A stretch of 64,000 bases of DNA from Jongsikchunia kroppenstedtii DSM 45133 (GTDB lineage Bacteria; Actinomycetota; Actinomycetes; Mycobacteriales; Mycobacteriaceae), in the NCBI RefSeq assembly GCF_000380485.1, contig NZ_AQYG01000045.1:1-64000 (forward strand). The letters run 5' to 3'. The notes under the pieces were generated by a model that was given only the letters and a program-made list of their open reading frames with translations, was not told where the DNA came from and did not search any database. Below, one piece after another: positions 49,438 to 58,895 of this stretch. The translations under genes and the position numbers were made by a program. How positions within the stretch are numbered: position 1 is the first letter of the stretch; every line of letters starts with the position of its first letter.

Positions 49438-50841
49438 CTACAGCGCCTTCAAAATGTCTTCCACGCGCTCCTTGGCGTCGCCGAAGAGCATCTGCGCGTT
49501 GTCCCGGAAGAACAGCGGGTTCTGCACGCCCGCATAGCCGGACGCCATCGACCGCTTGAAGACGATCACTTCGTCGGCTTCCCAGACCTTGAGGACGGGC
49601 ATGCCGGCGATCGGCGAGCCCGGGTCTTCGGCGGCGGCCGGGTTGACGGTGTCGTTGGCGCCGATCACCAGCACCACCGAGGTGCCCTCGAAGTCGTCGT
49701 TGATCTCGTCCATCTCCAGGACGATGTCGTACGGGACTTTCGCCTCGGCGAGAAGCACATTCATGTGGCCCGGCAGCCGACCCGCGACCGGGTGGATGCC
49801 GAAGCGCACGTCGACCCCGCGCTGGCGCAGCTTGCTGGTCAGCTCGGCGACTGGATACTGCGCCTGCGCGACGGCCATGCCGTAGCCGGGGGTGATGATC
49901 ACGGTCGAGGCCTCGGCCAGGATGTCCGCGGCGTCGGCGGCGCTGACCTCGCGGTGGTCGCCGTATTCGGTCTCCGACGAGCTCGGTGCCTCGACGCCGA
50001 AGCCGCCGGCGATGACCGACACGAAGGAGCGGTTCATGCCCTGGCACATGATGTAGGACAGGTACGCACCGGAGGATCCGACGAGCGCGCCGGTGATGAT
50101 CAGCAGGTTGTTGTTCAGCAGGAAGCCCGAAGCCGCTGCGGCCCAACCGGAGTAGCTGTTGAGCATCGACACGACGACCGGCATGTCGCCGCCGCCGATG
50201 GAGGCGACCAGATGCCAGCCCAAAGCCAGCGCGACCACGGTCACCGCGATCAGCAGGCCCAGGTTCGGCGACACGGTGAACGCGATCGTCAGCGCGATGA
50301 AGGCGGCCAGCGCACCGAGGTTGATGAAGTTCTTGCCCGGCAACATCATCGGCTTGGAATTCATCCGCGCCGACAGCTTCAGGAACGCCACGATCGAGCC
50401 GGTGAAGGTGACCGCACCGATGAAGATGCCGATGAACACTTCGGCGTGGTGGATCTTCAGCAGCGAACCGGCGAACTCGGTCTGCCCGCTGTGATGCTCC
50501 ACGGCGAAGTAGCTGGACCAGCCGACGAGGACGGCGGCCAGACCGACGAAGCTGTGCAGCAACGCGATCAGCTCCGGCATGCCGGTCATCTCGACGATCC
50601 TGGCGCGCCACAGGCCGATCGCGGCGCCGATGGCGATAGCGACCAGCAGCAGCGCGATCGAGATTCCGGCGGCGTGGTTTGCGACCTGGCCGATGGTGGC
50701 GACCAGGGCGATCGTCATACCGGCGATGCCGTAGACGATGCCCTGCTTGGAGGTCTCATGTTTGGACAGTCCTGCCAACGACAGGATGAACAACAGGGCC
50801 GCGACGATATAGGCGGCGAAGGCAATGCTCTGTGCGGTCAT
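49438..50841 (-). CDS. pntB: NAD(P) transhydrogenase beta subunit PntB
   Basis: A 467-residue membrane subunit. The first about 260 residues hold eight to nine helices of the proton channel ([40 protein letters not shown]). The C-terminal domain III binds NADP(H): [40 protein letters not shown], and [20 protein letters not shown]. With PntA it couples proton flow to NADPH formation, useful for the NADPH-hungry monooxygenases encoded nearby. It starts 6 bp after pntA. Confidence 0.93.
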   Translation of the reverse strand: MTAQSIAFAAYIVAALLFILSLAGLSKHETSKQGIVYGIAGMTIALVATIGQVANHAAGISIALLLVAIAIGAAIGLWRARIVEMTGMPELIALLHSFVGLAAVLVGWSSYFAVEHHSGQTEFAGSLLKIHHAEVFIGIFIGAVTFTGSIVAFLKLSARMNSKPMMLPGKNFINLGALAAFIALTIAFTVSPNLGLLIAVTVVALALGWHLVASIGGGDMPVVVSMLNSYSGWAAAASGFLLNNNLLIITGALVGSSGAYLSYIMCQGMNRSFVSVIAGGFGVEAPSSSETEYGDHREVSAADAADILAEASTVIITPGYGMAVAQAQYPVAELTSKLRQRGVDVRFGIHPVAGRLPGHMNVLLAEAKVPYDIVLEMDEINDDFEGTSVVLVIGANDTVNPAAAEDPGSPIAGMPVLKVWEADEVIVFKRSMASGYAGVQNPLFFRDNAQMLFGDAKERVEDILKAL

Positions 50842-50847
50842 TCGTGA

Positions 50848-52386
50848 TCAGCCTTTGGAGAACATGGCGAGCATGCGCCGGGTCACGGCGAAACCGCCGA
50901 AGATGTTGATGGAAGCCAGCAGGATCGCGACGAACGACAGCGCCCGGATGACGTTGTTGTCGTCGGCGATCTGCACCAGCGCGCCGACCACGATGATTCC
51001 GGAGATCGCGTTGGTCACCGACATCAGCGGCGTGTGCAGCGCGTGGTGCACCTTGCCGATCACGTAGTAGCCGATGACGATCGCCAGCATCAGGACCGTG
51101 AAGTGCTGCGGGATCGGGTCCGGCGCATAGGCGGTCACCAGCCACAGCAGCACCGCACCCAGGCCGACCAGTCCCAGCTTCGTGCGCGCCGACATCGGCG
51201 TCTTCTCGGGCTTGACCGGGGCCGGCTCCGCTGCGGCGGCAGCCGGCGCCGGAGCCGCCGAGACCGAGACTGCCGGTGGCGGCCACAGCTTTTCGCCGCC
51301 CTTGGACACGACGATGCCGCGCTGCACGACATCGTCCAGGTCGAGGGTGAGCTCGCCGTCCTTGTTCGGGGTCAACAGCTTCATCAGGTTCACCAGGTTG
51401 GTGCCGTACAACTGCGAGGCCTGCGCGGGCAGTCGGCCGGCCAGGTCGGTGTAGCCGATGATGGTCACACCGCCCTCGGTCGTGATCACCTCGCCCGCAA
51501 CGGTTCCCGCGACATTTCCGCCCTGTGCGGCGGCCATGTCGACGATCACCGAACCCGACTTCATCGACGCCACCATCTCCTCGGTGATCAGCCGCGGCGC
51601 CGGGCGGCCGGGGATCAGCGCGGTGGTGATGATGATGTCGACATCCGGCGCCTGCTCGCTGTAGAGCTGGGCGGCCAGATCGTTGTAGTTGGTCGACATC
51701 TCCTTGGCGTAGCCGGTCGAGGACACCTCGGACTCGCCACTGTCGACCGAGAGGTACTCGCCACCAAGTGATTTCACCTGATCGGCGACCTCGGGCCGGG
51801 GATCGGTGGCCCGCACGATCGCGCCCAGGCTGCCGGCCGCACCGATGGCTGCGAGACCGGCGACGCCCGCGCCGCAGACAAGCACCTTGGCCGGCGGCAC
51901 CTTGCCGGCCGCGGTGACCTGACCGGTGAAGAAACGGCCGAACTCATGCGCGGCCTCGACGACGGCGCGGTAGCCGGCGATATTGGCCATCGACGACAGC
52001 ACGTCCATCGACTGCGCCCGCGAGATCCGCGGCACCGCATCCATCGCCATACCGGTGACGCCGCGCGCGGTAAGTGCGTCCACGAGTTCGGGATTGAGGG
52101 CAGGCGCCATCAACGACACGATCGTGGCGCCGGAGCTGAGCTCGGCGATCTCCGCGTCACTCGGCGCATTGACCTTCAGGACGACGTCGGCGCCGAGCGC
52201 CTCGGACGTCGAACCGATACGCGCACCGGCATCTTCGTACGCCGAGTCGGCGAAGCTGGACGCAACGCCCGCACCGGTTTCCAGGACGACCTCATAGCCG
52301 AGGGCGCGTAACTGCTCCACCGTCTTCGGCGTCGCAGCGACCCGGGTCTCACCGGGCGCGCTCTCGCGAGGGACTCCGACAATCAT
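50848..52386 (-). CDS. pntA: NAD(P) transhydrogenase alpha subunit PntA
   Basis: A 512-residue subunit. Domain I binds NAD(H): [60 protein letters not shown]. After a Pro/Ala-rich linker (about residues 370-405) four membrane helices follow ([18 protein letters not shown], then [20 protein letters not shown]). Alpha is a single chain as in E. coli, unlike the split alpha1/alpha2 of some bacteria. ATG at 52386 has GGAG well placed; the ATG at 52398 is an alternative. Confidence 0.92.
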   Translation of the reverse strand: MIVGVPRESAPGETRVAATPKTVEQLRALGYEVVLETGAGVASSFADSAYEDAGARIGSTSEALGADVVLKVNAPSDAEIAELSSGATIVSLMAPALNPELVDALTARGVTGMAMDAVPRISRAQSMDVLSSMANIAGYRAVVEAAHEFGRFFTGQVTAAGKVPPAKVLVCGAGVAGLAAIGAAGSLGAIVRATDPRPEVADQVKSLGGEYLSVDSGESEVSSTGYAKEMSTNYNDLAAQLYSEQAPDVDIIITTALIPGRPAPRLITEEMVASMKSGSVIVDMAAAQGGNVAGTVAGEVITTEGGVTIIGYTDLAGRLPAQASQLYGTNLVNLMKLLTPNKDGELTLDLDDVVQRGIVVSKGGEKLWPPPAVSVSAAPAPAAAAAEPAPVKPEKTPMSARTKLGLVGLGAVLLWLVTAYAPDPIPQHFTVLMLAIVIGYYVIGKVHHALHTPLMSVTNAISGIIVVGALVQIADDNNVIRALSFVAILLASINIFGGFAVTRRMLAMFSKG

Positions 52387-52533
52387 GCGTAGCTCCATAT
52401 CAGCAAGAAACCGGGCATAACGGACTGCCCGGCCTTCGCAGCGTAATCAAGCCTGATCAGCACGAATCAATCAAGACCCGCGCATTTTCGCCCGTGACCT
52501 GCTAGTTTCAGCAGTGCGGAACGAATTTGTAAA

Positions 52534-52569
52534 GACACTAGGCGAGTGTCCACCTTACTGACAAGTAAG
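52534..52569 (-). terminator. Tandem hairpins downstream of the arsR-type gene
   Basis: GACACT/AGTGTC (52534-52550) and CTTACT/AGTAAG (52554-52569) are two adjacent small hairpins between the end of the ArsR-type gene and the pntA promoter region. They probably stop ArsR transcription before pntA. The rest of the 188-bp gap holds no gene. Confidence 0.45.
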
Positions 52570-52574
52570 ATACG

Positions 52575-52883
52575 TCACGTTCCCACTGACTCGGACAGTT
52601 GGTTGGCTGCGGCCACGATCGCGCCGACTACCCCGGGCAGGTCGCGCTCCAATTCCGTCTCGAGCAATCGCTGATGAACGGACCCGTCCACCGTCACCGA
52701 CTCGGTCACCCCCGCCTCGCGCAGCACCGCGAAATGATGCGACGCCGTCGACTTGCTGATGCCGTCGTAGAGGAATTTGCACTGCACCGGTTCGCCGGCA
52801 TTCGCCAGGCGACGGACCATCTCCAGGCGCACCGGATCGTCGAGCGCGGCCAGCACCTCGCCGATCGCCGGAATAGCGGGCAT
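52575..52883 (-). CDS. ArsR-family transcriptional repressor
   Basis: A 102-residue winged-helix protein. AIGEVLAALDDPVRLEMVRR, LYDGISKSTASHHFAVLREA (recognition helix) and VTVDGSVHQRLLETELERDL give the ArsR fold. Two Cys-based metal sites of classical ArsR are not evident; only one Cys (PVQCKF) remains, so it may sense something other than metal. GGAGGACAC precedes the ATG at 52883; a longer in-frame start lacks one. It is divergent from an MFS exporter across a symmetric 61-bp dyad. Confidence 0.82.
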   Translation of the reverse strand: MPAIPAIGEVLAALDDPVRLEMVRRLANAGEPVQCKFLYDGISKSTASHHFAVLREAGVTESVTVDGSVHQRLLETELERDLPGVVGAIVAAANQLSESVGT

Positions 52884-52899
52884 GTGTCCTCCGTTACAA

Positions 52900-52960
52900 A
52901 GTTTGATCGCCGTCGAACCGCAGAGATAGCCTGAGCATCGGGTTCGATACACATCAAACT
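52900..52960. promoter_or_regulatory. Extended double dyad between arsR-type and MFS genes
   Basis: Outer arms AGTTTGAT (52900-52907) and ATCAAACT (52953-52960) and inner arms TCGAACC and GGTTCGA are each perfectly inverted with equal 5-bp spacers, giving one 61-bp symmetric region that spans the divergent promoters. It is a likely operator for the ArsR-family protein. Confidence 0.55.
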
Positions 52961-52998
52961 ACGCCACACTGGGCGTCTCGGGTTCGCAGGAGGACTTC

Positions 52999-54213
52999 AT
53001 GACGGTGACCGCGTCCGCACCCGGAACGACCACCGCCGTCGAACCGGCACCGCCCACCGCGCGCCGGGTGGCCTACGGACTCATCCTCACGCTCGCGGCC
53101 ATCGGGCTCGGCGTCTCCGGACTGCCGGCGCCGCTGTACGGGCTGTACGAAACGAAGTGGGATCTGTCGCCGCTCACCACCACGATCGTGTTCGCCGTCT
53201 ACGCGGTCGCCGCGCTGGCCGCGATCCTGATCGCCGGCAAGGTGTCCGACGTGGTCGGCCGCAAGCCCGTGCTGCTGGTCGCCGGAGCCGGATTGATCGT
53301 CGGGCTGATCGTCTTCATGACCGCGCAGGACGTGGCGATGCTGCTGATCGCCCGCGCCATCCACGGGCTGTCGGTCGGCTCGATCGTCGTGGCGTCGGCG
53401 GCCGCACTGCTGGATCTGCGCCCGAACCACGGCGCGCGCTCCGGACAGCTCACCGGTGTGGTGTTCAACGTCGGCATGGCGATCGCGATCTCGGGATCGG
53501 CGCTGCTGGCGCAATACGTCTCCGAGCCGCTGCTCACGCCGTATGCGGTGGTCAGCGTCATCTGCCTGCTCGCGCTCATCGGCATAGCGCTGCTCGACGA
53601 GACCCATCTCGAGCGGCAGCCGACCAAGATCCGGATCGCCAAACCGGCGGTACCGCCGGCGATCCGCGGCGACTTCTGGTTCGCGGCCCTGGGCGTGATG
53701 GCGTCGTGGTCGGTGCTGGGGGTGCTGCTGTCGCTGTATCCGACGCTGGCGAGCACGTCGACGCATATCCACAACCTGGCGTTCGGCGGGGCCGTGGTCG
53801 CGACGACCGCCGCCACCGCCGCGGTGGCACAGTTCTTCGGCAGCGCCTTCACCCCGCGGACGTCGGCGATCATCGGCGACGTCGGCATGGCCGTTGCGCT
53901 CGGGCTGTCGATCCCGGCGATCAACAGCCATCAGTGGGGCTGGATCGTCGCGGCCGCGGTCCTGCTCGGCGGCACCTTCGGGCTCGGGTTCGGCGGATCG
54001 ATCCGGCACTTGTCCCATGTGGTTCCGGAATCGGCACGCGGCGAGACGATGTCGGCGTATTACCTGCTCGCCTACACGTCGATGGCGGTGCCGACGATCC
54101 TCGCCGGCTGGGCCGCGACCGAGTGGGGCCTGGAGCGGATCTTCCCGTGGTTCGCGGCGGCGACGGCGGTCGCCTGCGTCATCGCAGCAGTCCTCGGCAT
54201 GCGGCGGCGCTAG
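52999..54213 (+). CDS. MFS transporter
   Basis: A 404-residue, 12-helix major facilitator. LILTLAAIGLGVSGLPAPLY opens the first helix, motif A is AGKVSDVVGRKPVLLVAGAG, and RAIHGLSVGSIVVASAAALL lies in helix 4. It is probably an exporter controlled by the divergent ArsR-family gene. GGAGGA precedes the ATG. The substrate is unknown. Confidence 0.83.
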   Translation: MTVTASAPGTTTAVEPAPPTARRVAYGLILTLAAIGLGVSGLPAPLYGLYETKWDLSPLTTTIVFAVYAVAALAAILIAGKVSDVVGRKPVLLVAGAGLIVGLIVFMTAQDVAMLLIARAIHGLSVGSIVVASAAALLDLRPNHGARSGQLTGVVFNVGMAIAISGSALLAQYVSEPLLTPYAVVSVICLLALIGIALLDETHLERQPTKIRIAKPAVPPAIRGDFWFAALGVMASWSVLGVLLSLYPTLASTSTHIHNLAFGGAVVATTAATAAVAQFFGSAFTPRTSAIIGDVGMAVALGLSIPAINSHQWGWIVAAAVLLGGTFGLGFGGSIRHLSHVVPESARGETMSAYYLLAYTSMAVPTILAGWAATEWGLERIFPWFAAATAVACVIAAVLGMRRR

Positions 54214-54222
54214 CCGCACCCG

Positions 54223-54726
54223 CTAGTCGAACCGGTCGTCCTCGGCCGCGGACGCATCGAGCCTCCGCTGCTCGCTGCGCCTCATCCACACGCCGACACC
54301 GACGGCGAACAGACCGCCCACGATCCCGCCGACCACGGCGCCGGCGACCGTTCCCCCGTCCAATGATCCGCGCGCCCGGAGCGTGAACGCGAGCCACAGC
54401 ACGATGAAGGGCATCGTGGTGCCGAATCCGATCCACCGACGCCCACCTTTGTTGAAGTCACGGGTCACCGCGGCGATCGGGATGCCGCGGCGTCGGCAGT
54501 AGCTCCAGGAGACCAGCTGGGCAAAGCACAACCCGACCAGGGCGATCACCGACGCCCCTACGGCACCCTGCGCGGCCGCAACGACCATCACGAGCAGCAC
54601 GACATATTGCATCCACCAGAAGCCCAACGCGGCTCCGCGGTAGTACTCGTCGCGGGCTCGTTCGTCGCCCCATCGCGGGTCATTCGGCGCGAGCGCGAAT
54701 TCCTCGATTCGGTTCTGCACAGACAT
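54223..54726 (-). CDS. Four-helix membrane protein of unknown function
   Basis: A 167-residue protein. A short soluble start is followed by two helices (FWWMQYVVLLVMVVAAAQGA, then VGASVIALVGLCFAQLVSWS) and, after a loop, two more (WIGFGTTMPFIVLWLAFTLR, then AGAVVGGIVGGLFAVGVGVW). GAGGAG precedes the ATG at 54726. It begins 9 bp after the stop of the XRE gene upstream, the common pairing of small XRE regulator plus membrane protein. Confidence 0.65.
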   Translation of the reverse strand: MSVQNRIEEFALAPNDPRWGDERARDEYYRGAALGFWWMQYVVLLVMVVAAAQGAVGASVIALVGLCFAQLVSWSYCRRRGIPIAAVTRDFNKGGRRWIGFGTTMPFIVLWLAFTLRARGSLDGGTVAGAVVGGIVGGLFAVGVGVWMRRSEQRRLDASAAEDDRFD

Positions 54727-54734
54727 CTCGCTCC

Positions 54735-54944
54735 TCATTCGTTCGTCGGCACCGGGAAAAGGCACTCGACAGTGGAGTCGAGGGCCCCGGCGATGCGAAT
54801 GGCGACATAGACGCTCGGCGCGTAGTCGCCCTTCTCGATGGCGACCACCGTCTGCCGGCTCACGCCGACCGCGGCCGCCAATTCGGCCTGCGTCACCCGT
54901 CGCTCGCGGCGCCGGACGCGTACCGGATTCACATCGTCAACCAC
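54735..54944 (-). CDS. Small XRE-family regulator
   Basis: A 69-residue helix-turn-helix protein of the short YvaP/YgzD-like kind. VRRRERRVTQAELAAAVGVS followed by RQTVVAIEKGDYAPSVYVAI is the complete domain. It precedes a membrane-protein gene on the same strand, and two near-palindromic sites lie just upstream, suggesting autoregulation. Confidence 0.85.
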   Translation of the reverse strand: MVDDVNPVRVRRRERRVTQAELAAAVGVSRQTVVAIEKGDYAPSVYVAIRIAGALDSTVECLFPVPTNE

Positions 54945-54952
54945 GAGCAGAA

Positions 54953-54992
54953 GTCAAACATGCTTGACATTTGAACGTCAAGCATGTTTGAC
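54953..54992. promoter_or_regulatory. Paired operator upstream of the XRE gene
   Basis: GTCAAACATGCTTGAC (54953-54968) and GTCAAGCATGTTTGAC (54977-54992) are perfect inverted copies, 8 bp apart. Each is itself nearly palindromic (GTCAA-N6-TTGAC). The layout suggests two dimer sites over the XRE promoter. Confidence 0.6.
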
Positions 54993-55053
54993 ATTTCTGT
55001 CGCCGAAACGGCTTCCCATCAGCACGGTTTTGGCGAAGCTATACAGTGACCCG

Positions 55054-55527
55054 GTGAGCATCGGCCGAGTACCCGGCGAGGAGCTCGACGACACCCGCGT
55101 CAAGATCACGCAGCCGAAGCGGCCCATCGTCGGGCAACTCGCGCGCTTCACGGTGGTCGGGTTGAGCTGCACCACCGCCTACGCGCTGATGTACATCGCG
55201 CTGCATCCGATGTTCGGCGCTCAGGCCGCGAACTTCGTCGCGATGCTCGCCGCCGCGGTGCTCAACACCGCCGGCAACCGCGCATTCACCTTCGGCCTCC
55301 GCGGGCCCGAGGGCCTCACCGCCCACCACATCCAGGGTGTGCTGATCTTCGGTTTCGGTTGGGGCATCACGGCATTCGGCTTGTTCGCCCTGCATCAGAT
55401 CCACCGGTCGCCGTCCCGGACCACCGAGCTGGTCGTGCTGATGGCGGTCAATCTGGTCGCCACCGCGATCCGGTTCATCCTGTTCCGACAGATCTTCCGA
55501 TCGCGCGCCCCCGCGCCGCGCGGATAA
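55054..55527 (+). CDS. GtrA-family membrane protein
   Basis: A 157-residue GtrA-like protein with four transmembrane helices. VGQLARFTVVGLSCTTAYAL begins the domain, then FVAMLAAAVLNTAGNRAFTF (NxxxNRxxTF signature), GVLIFGFGWGITAFGLFALH and AVNLVATAIRFILFRQIFRS. GtrA proteins assist transfer of polyprenyl-linked sugars, as in arabinogalactan synthesis. The start is taken as GTG at 55054. A TATACA box ends about 9 bp before it, so the message may be leaderless. Confidence 0.82.
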   Translation: MSIGRVPGEELDDTRVKITQPKRPIVGQLARFTVVGLSCTTAYALMYIALHPMFGAQAANFVAMLAAAVLNTAGNRAFTFGLRGPEGLTAHHIQGVLIFGFGWGITAFGLFALHQIHRSPSRTTELVVLMAVNLVATAIRFILFRQIFRSRAPAPRG

Positions 55528-55593
55528 CCGTTGCCCTGGAGCGCGCATAGACAATAATGTCGGCTGAACGCTCCACAGCCACAGATAATTCGG

Positions 55594-56187
55594 CTACCCG
55601 GCGAGCCGTTCCAGGCGGCTGGCGACGAACTCCACCCATTCGGCGACGATCTCGTCATCGCCCGGTGATGCCGACTCCCCCAGGACATCCCGAGTCGCGC
55701 GATAGCCGAACAGCGCGTTGAGGGCGACCGTCGCGGTCGTCTCCGCCTGCGCCCGTTCGATGTCCGGCACCTGTCGCTCGATCCAGTTCGCCAGCTGGCG
55801 ATACGAGTCGGCCAGCATCTGCTCGACCGCGTCGGTCAGCTTCTGCGGCCGATCGCGCAGCTCCGACGACACGATGCGCAGCAGCTGCGACTCCTCGTCC
55901 AGCACCTCCAGGGTGAAGCGCCCGAGCACCGTCAACTCCGACCGCATATCGGCCAGTCCCTCGAAGATCTGGCTGATATCGCGCAGGGCGCGGACCCGGT
56001 CGAGGTGCCGGTCGATCCCGGCCTCGAGCAGCAATTCCTTCGATCGGAAGTGGTGATACAGACCGCCCGATCCCGGTGCGAGCCCGGCGGCCGCCTCGAT
56101 CTGCGCCACGCTGGTCGCGCGGTAGCCCTGCTCACCGAAGAGCCGCATCGCCTCGTCGACCAGGCGATCGCGGGTGGGAGCGGTCAT
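55594..56187 (-). CDS. TetR-family repressor of the P450 operon
   Basis: A 197-residue regulator. LVDEAMRLFGEQGYRATSVA followed by QIEAAAGLAPGSGGLYHHFR is the helix-turn-helix. The C-terminal domain has ADSYRQLANWIERQVPDIER. GAGGAGG precedes the ATG at 56187. It is divergent from the P450 gene, and two CTAAGTG-type palindromes stand between them. Confidence 0.85.
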   Translation of the reverse strand: MTAPTRDRLVDEAMRLFGEQGYRATSVAQIEAAAGLAPGSGGLYHHFRSKELLLEAGIDRHLDRVRALRDISQIFEGLADMRSELTVLGRFTLEVLDEESQLLRIVSSELRDRPQKLTDAVEQMLADSYRQLANWIERQVPDIERAQAETTATVALNALFGYRATRDVLGESASPGDDEIVAEWVEFVASRLERLAG

Positions 56188-56229
56188 CTGGGTGCCTCCT
56201 CGACTGATCGGCGAACTCATTGACAGGCC

Positions 56230-56279
56230 CTAAGTGCTCACTTAGTGTAGCCAAGTGAAGCGGCTAAGTGATCACTTGG
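56230..56279. promoter_or_regulatory. Two TetR operators between tetR and P450 genes
   Basis: CTAAGTGCTCACTTAG (56230-56245) and CTAAGTGATCACTTGG (56264-56279) share the arms CTAAGTG/CACTTAG, and a half site CCAAGTGAAG lies between them. The second one overlaps the P450 leader close to its GGAGG ribosome binding site. Confidence 0.7.
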
Positions 56280-56289
56280 GAGGATTCCG

Positions 56290-57438
56290 ATGAGCGTCGA
56301 CACCCTCGCCGGTCATGAAACCCGGCCGGTCTACTTCGATCCGGACCTGCGCTCGTGGGTGGTCAGCGATTACCAATCCGCACGCGAAGTCCTGATCGGC
56401 GCCGGGTGGAGCAGCGATCCGATGTCCAGCGCCGCCGCGCGCGAGGCGCTGGCGCATATCGGCATCGACGACTCTCCGTTCGGCCGGTCGATGCTGATGA
56501 TCGACCCGCCGGACCACACCCGGCTCCGCGATTCGGTGCGCGACGTCTTCACGCCGGGCTACATCGAGCAGCTCCACGATGGTGTCGATGCGATCGCCGC
56601 CGACACCATCGATCCGATTCCGGCCGACGTCGAATTCGATCTGATGGCCGAGATCGCGCTGCCGCTGCCGGTCGCGGTCATCAGCGAATGGCTGGCCATC
56701 GATGTGCGGGTCGCGCAGATCCTGATGAACGAGGCCGGCGAACTGGTACGGGTGCTCGACGGCGTCGTCGCTCCGGACGCCGCGCTGCCGGCCACCGCGC
56801 CATTCGCCGCGCTGCTGTCGGAATTCCTGCCGCTCGCCTCCGAGCGCCGGAACGAACCGGGCGACGATCTGCTCAGCCTCATCGCGAGCGACCCGGCGCT
56901 GAGCCTGGACGAAGCCGTGGTGAACGCGATCCTGCTGGCGATCGCCGGGCACGAGACGACCGCAAGTCTGTTGGGTGCGTCCATGATTCGGCTTCTCCAC
57001 GAATCGGCCGGCCACCGGCTGATCGATCGGATCGACATCACGGACCCGGCCGTCATCGACGAACTGCTGCGGCTCGACGGACCCGCGCAGGCGGTCGGGC
57101 GGGCTGCGCTGGAGCCGACCGAGTTGCAGGGCAACCGCATCGAGGCCGGCGATCGGCTGTTGGTGATGCTGGCCGCCGCCAATCGCGACCCCGACGCGTT
57201 CGACGATCCCGACGAGTTCCGGCTCGACCGGATCGGCGCACCACCGCACCTGGCCCTCGGTTACGGCCGCCATCGCTGCCTCGGCGCGGCGTTGGCGCGG
57301 CTGGAGACCGCTATCGCGCTGCGCCGCATCGCATTCCGGAAGCCGCGGCTGGTCGGCACGCCCGGCTGGCGGGACACCGCGATCCTGCGCGCGCCCACGC
57401 ACGTCCCCGTCGTCTTCACCGAAGGAGCCCGGCCGTGA
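56290..57438 (+). CDS. Cytochrome P450
   Basis: A 382-residue haem monooxygenase. The oxygen-binding I-helix is AIAGHETTASLL (about residues 218-229), the ExxR motif is ELLRLD, and the haem loop LALGYGRHRCLGAALARLE supplies Cys330 as axial ligand. The loop has GYG where FGxG is usual. No ferredoxin gene is adjacent, so electrons must come from elsewhere. GGAGG precedes the ATG. It overlaps the downstream kinase gene by four bases (GTGA). Confidence 0.9.
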   Translation: MSVDTLAGHETRPVYFDPDLRSWVVSDYQSAREVLIGAGWSSDPMSSAAAREALAHIGIDDSPFGRSMLMIDPPDHTRLRDSVRDVFTPGYIEQLHDGVDAIAADTIDPIPADVEFDLMAEIALPLPVAVISEWLAIDVRVAQILMNEAGELVRVLDGVVAPDAALPATAPFAALLSEFLPLASERRNEPGDDLLSLIASDPALSLDEAVVNAILLAIAGHETTASLLGASMIRLLHESAGHRLIDRIDITDPAVIDELLRLDGPAQAVGRAALEPTELQGNRIEAGDRLLVMLAAANRDPDAFDDPDEFRLDRIGAPPHLALGYGRHRCLGAALARLETAIALRRIAFRKPRLVGTPGWRDTAILRAPTHVPVVFTEGARP

Positions 57439-58883
57439 ACAGCGAAAGACTTGGGAGCAACGAGCAGCCCAGCGTGCCCACCGCACAGACGGTTCGCTCC
57501 GGCCGCATCCGCCGCACGGTTCCCATCGCCGGATTCGCGGCCCGATCGGCCGGTGGGCGCATGGTCGCCGGCCTGCGGGCCCGGACCGGCGACCCGGACG
57601 CCGTCGACAAGTTTCATCAGCGCACCGCCGAGCGGTATGCCGAGATGCTCGGACACTCCAAGGGCGTGCTGATGAAGGCCGGCCAGCTGCTGTCCACCTA
57701 TGACATCGATCCCGACAGCGGCGCCGTCTTCTCGACGTATCAGAAAGCGCTGCAACGCCTGCAGTCGGAAGCGCCACCGATGGAGTTCGAGACCGCGCAG
57801 GCCGCCATCGAGCAAGATCTCGGCCGACCGATCACGGAACTCTTCGAGAAGATCGAAGAGACGCCGCTGGCGGCCGCGTCGATCGGGCAGGTGCACGAGG
57901 CCTGGCTGCCGGACGGCACCCACGTGGCGGTGAAGGTCCAGTATCCCGGCGTCGCCCGCGCCATCCATGACGACCTCGCGAATACCGAACTCCTGGCGAC
58001 CTTCGTGAAACTCGGAATGTCCATGACTCCCAAGTCGATGCGTACCGATCAACGGGCCGCGGCCGCAGAGATATCCGAGCGCATCGTCGAGGAGATCGAC
58101 TATCGCCACGAAGCGCGAAGCATCAGGCGATTCGCCGACCTGTACCGCGGCCACCCGTTTATCCGGGTCCCGGAACTCATCGAAAGTCACTGCGGTGAAC
58201 AGGTTTTGACGATGAGCTACGTCGAAGGCGTCAGTTGGTCGGAGGCGCGGAACGCCGACCAGGACCTGCGCAATCAGTGGGCGGAAGCGATCTCCTACTT
58301 CGCTTTCGGCGCTTACCGGCACAGCAACCTCTTCAATGCCGACCCGCATCCCGGCAACTACCGATTCGGCCTGGACGGGACCGTCGGCTTCGTCGATTTC
58401 GGCTGCGTCAAGCAGTTTCCGGAGCGGGTCCGCATCGGCATCGTGCGGATGCTTCGCGCGGCCGTCAACGGTGATCGCGACGAGCTCTATCGCGTGATGC
58501 GGTCGAGCGGCTGGGTATCTGAGGACTCCGACCTGACACCGGACGATGTGATGGCATGGTGGCGGACCATGGCCGGGCCGGTCTTGGGGTCGCAGCCGCA
58601 TCGCTACACCGCCGATGACGCCACCGCACTGCTGCAATCGCTGTTCGGAGACAATTCGGCGAGCGCGGCGATCCGCAAGATGGACGTTCCTCCCGACTAC
58701 GTCATGCTTTCCCGTATCAATCTGGGAATCAACGCGATCCTGGCCGAGCTCGGCGCCGAGCTCAATGTGAAGGCGCAGTCGGACGACATCGACGGCATCG
58801 GCGAGCCGCTCACCCACCACGGCAAGCTGCATGTCGCCTGGGCCCGCGAACGCGGACTGCCATTCGGGCTCGATCCGCGGTAG
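57435..58883 (+). CDS. ABC1/UbiB/AarF family atypical kinase
   Basis: A 482-residue protein-kinase-like ATPase. KAGQLLSTYD (KxGQ motif), LAAASIGQVHEAWLPDGTHV, AVKVQYPGVARAIHDDLANT, NLFNADPHPGNYRFGLDG and VGFVDFGCVKQFP (DFG) give the complete signature. The GTG at 57435 overlaps the P450 stop and has GAAGGAG upstream. Such kinases support quinone or lipid metabolism. Here the link to P450 suggests a joint lipid- or isoprenoid-related function, which is inference. Confidence 0.85.
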   Translation: MNSERLGSNEQPSVPTAQTVRSGRIRRTVPIAGFAARSAGGRMVAGLRARTGDPDAVDKFHQRTAERYAEMLGHSKGVLMKAGQLLSTYDIDPDSGAVFSTYQKALQRLQSEAPPMEFETAQAAIEQDLGRPITELFEKIEETPLAAASIGQVHEAWLPDGTHVAVKVQYPGVARAIHDDLANTELLATFVKLGMSMTPKSMRTDQRAAAAEISERIVEEIDYRHEARSIRRFADLYRGHPFIRVPELIESHCGEQVLTMSYVEGVSWSEARNADQDLRNQWAEAISYFAFGAYRHSNLFNADPHPGNYRFGLDGTVGFVDFGCVKQFPERVRIGIVRMLRAAVNGDRDELYRVMRSSGWVSEDSDLTPDDVMAWWRTMAGPVLGSQPHRYTADDATALLQSLFGDNSASAAIRKMDVPPDYVMLSRINLGINAILAELGAELNVKAQSDDIDGIGEPLTHHGKLHVAWARERGLPFGLDPR

Positions 58884-58895
58884 AGCCGCGGTGCA

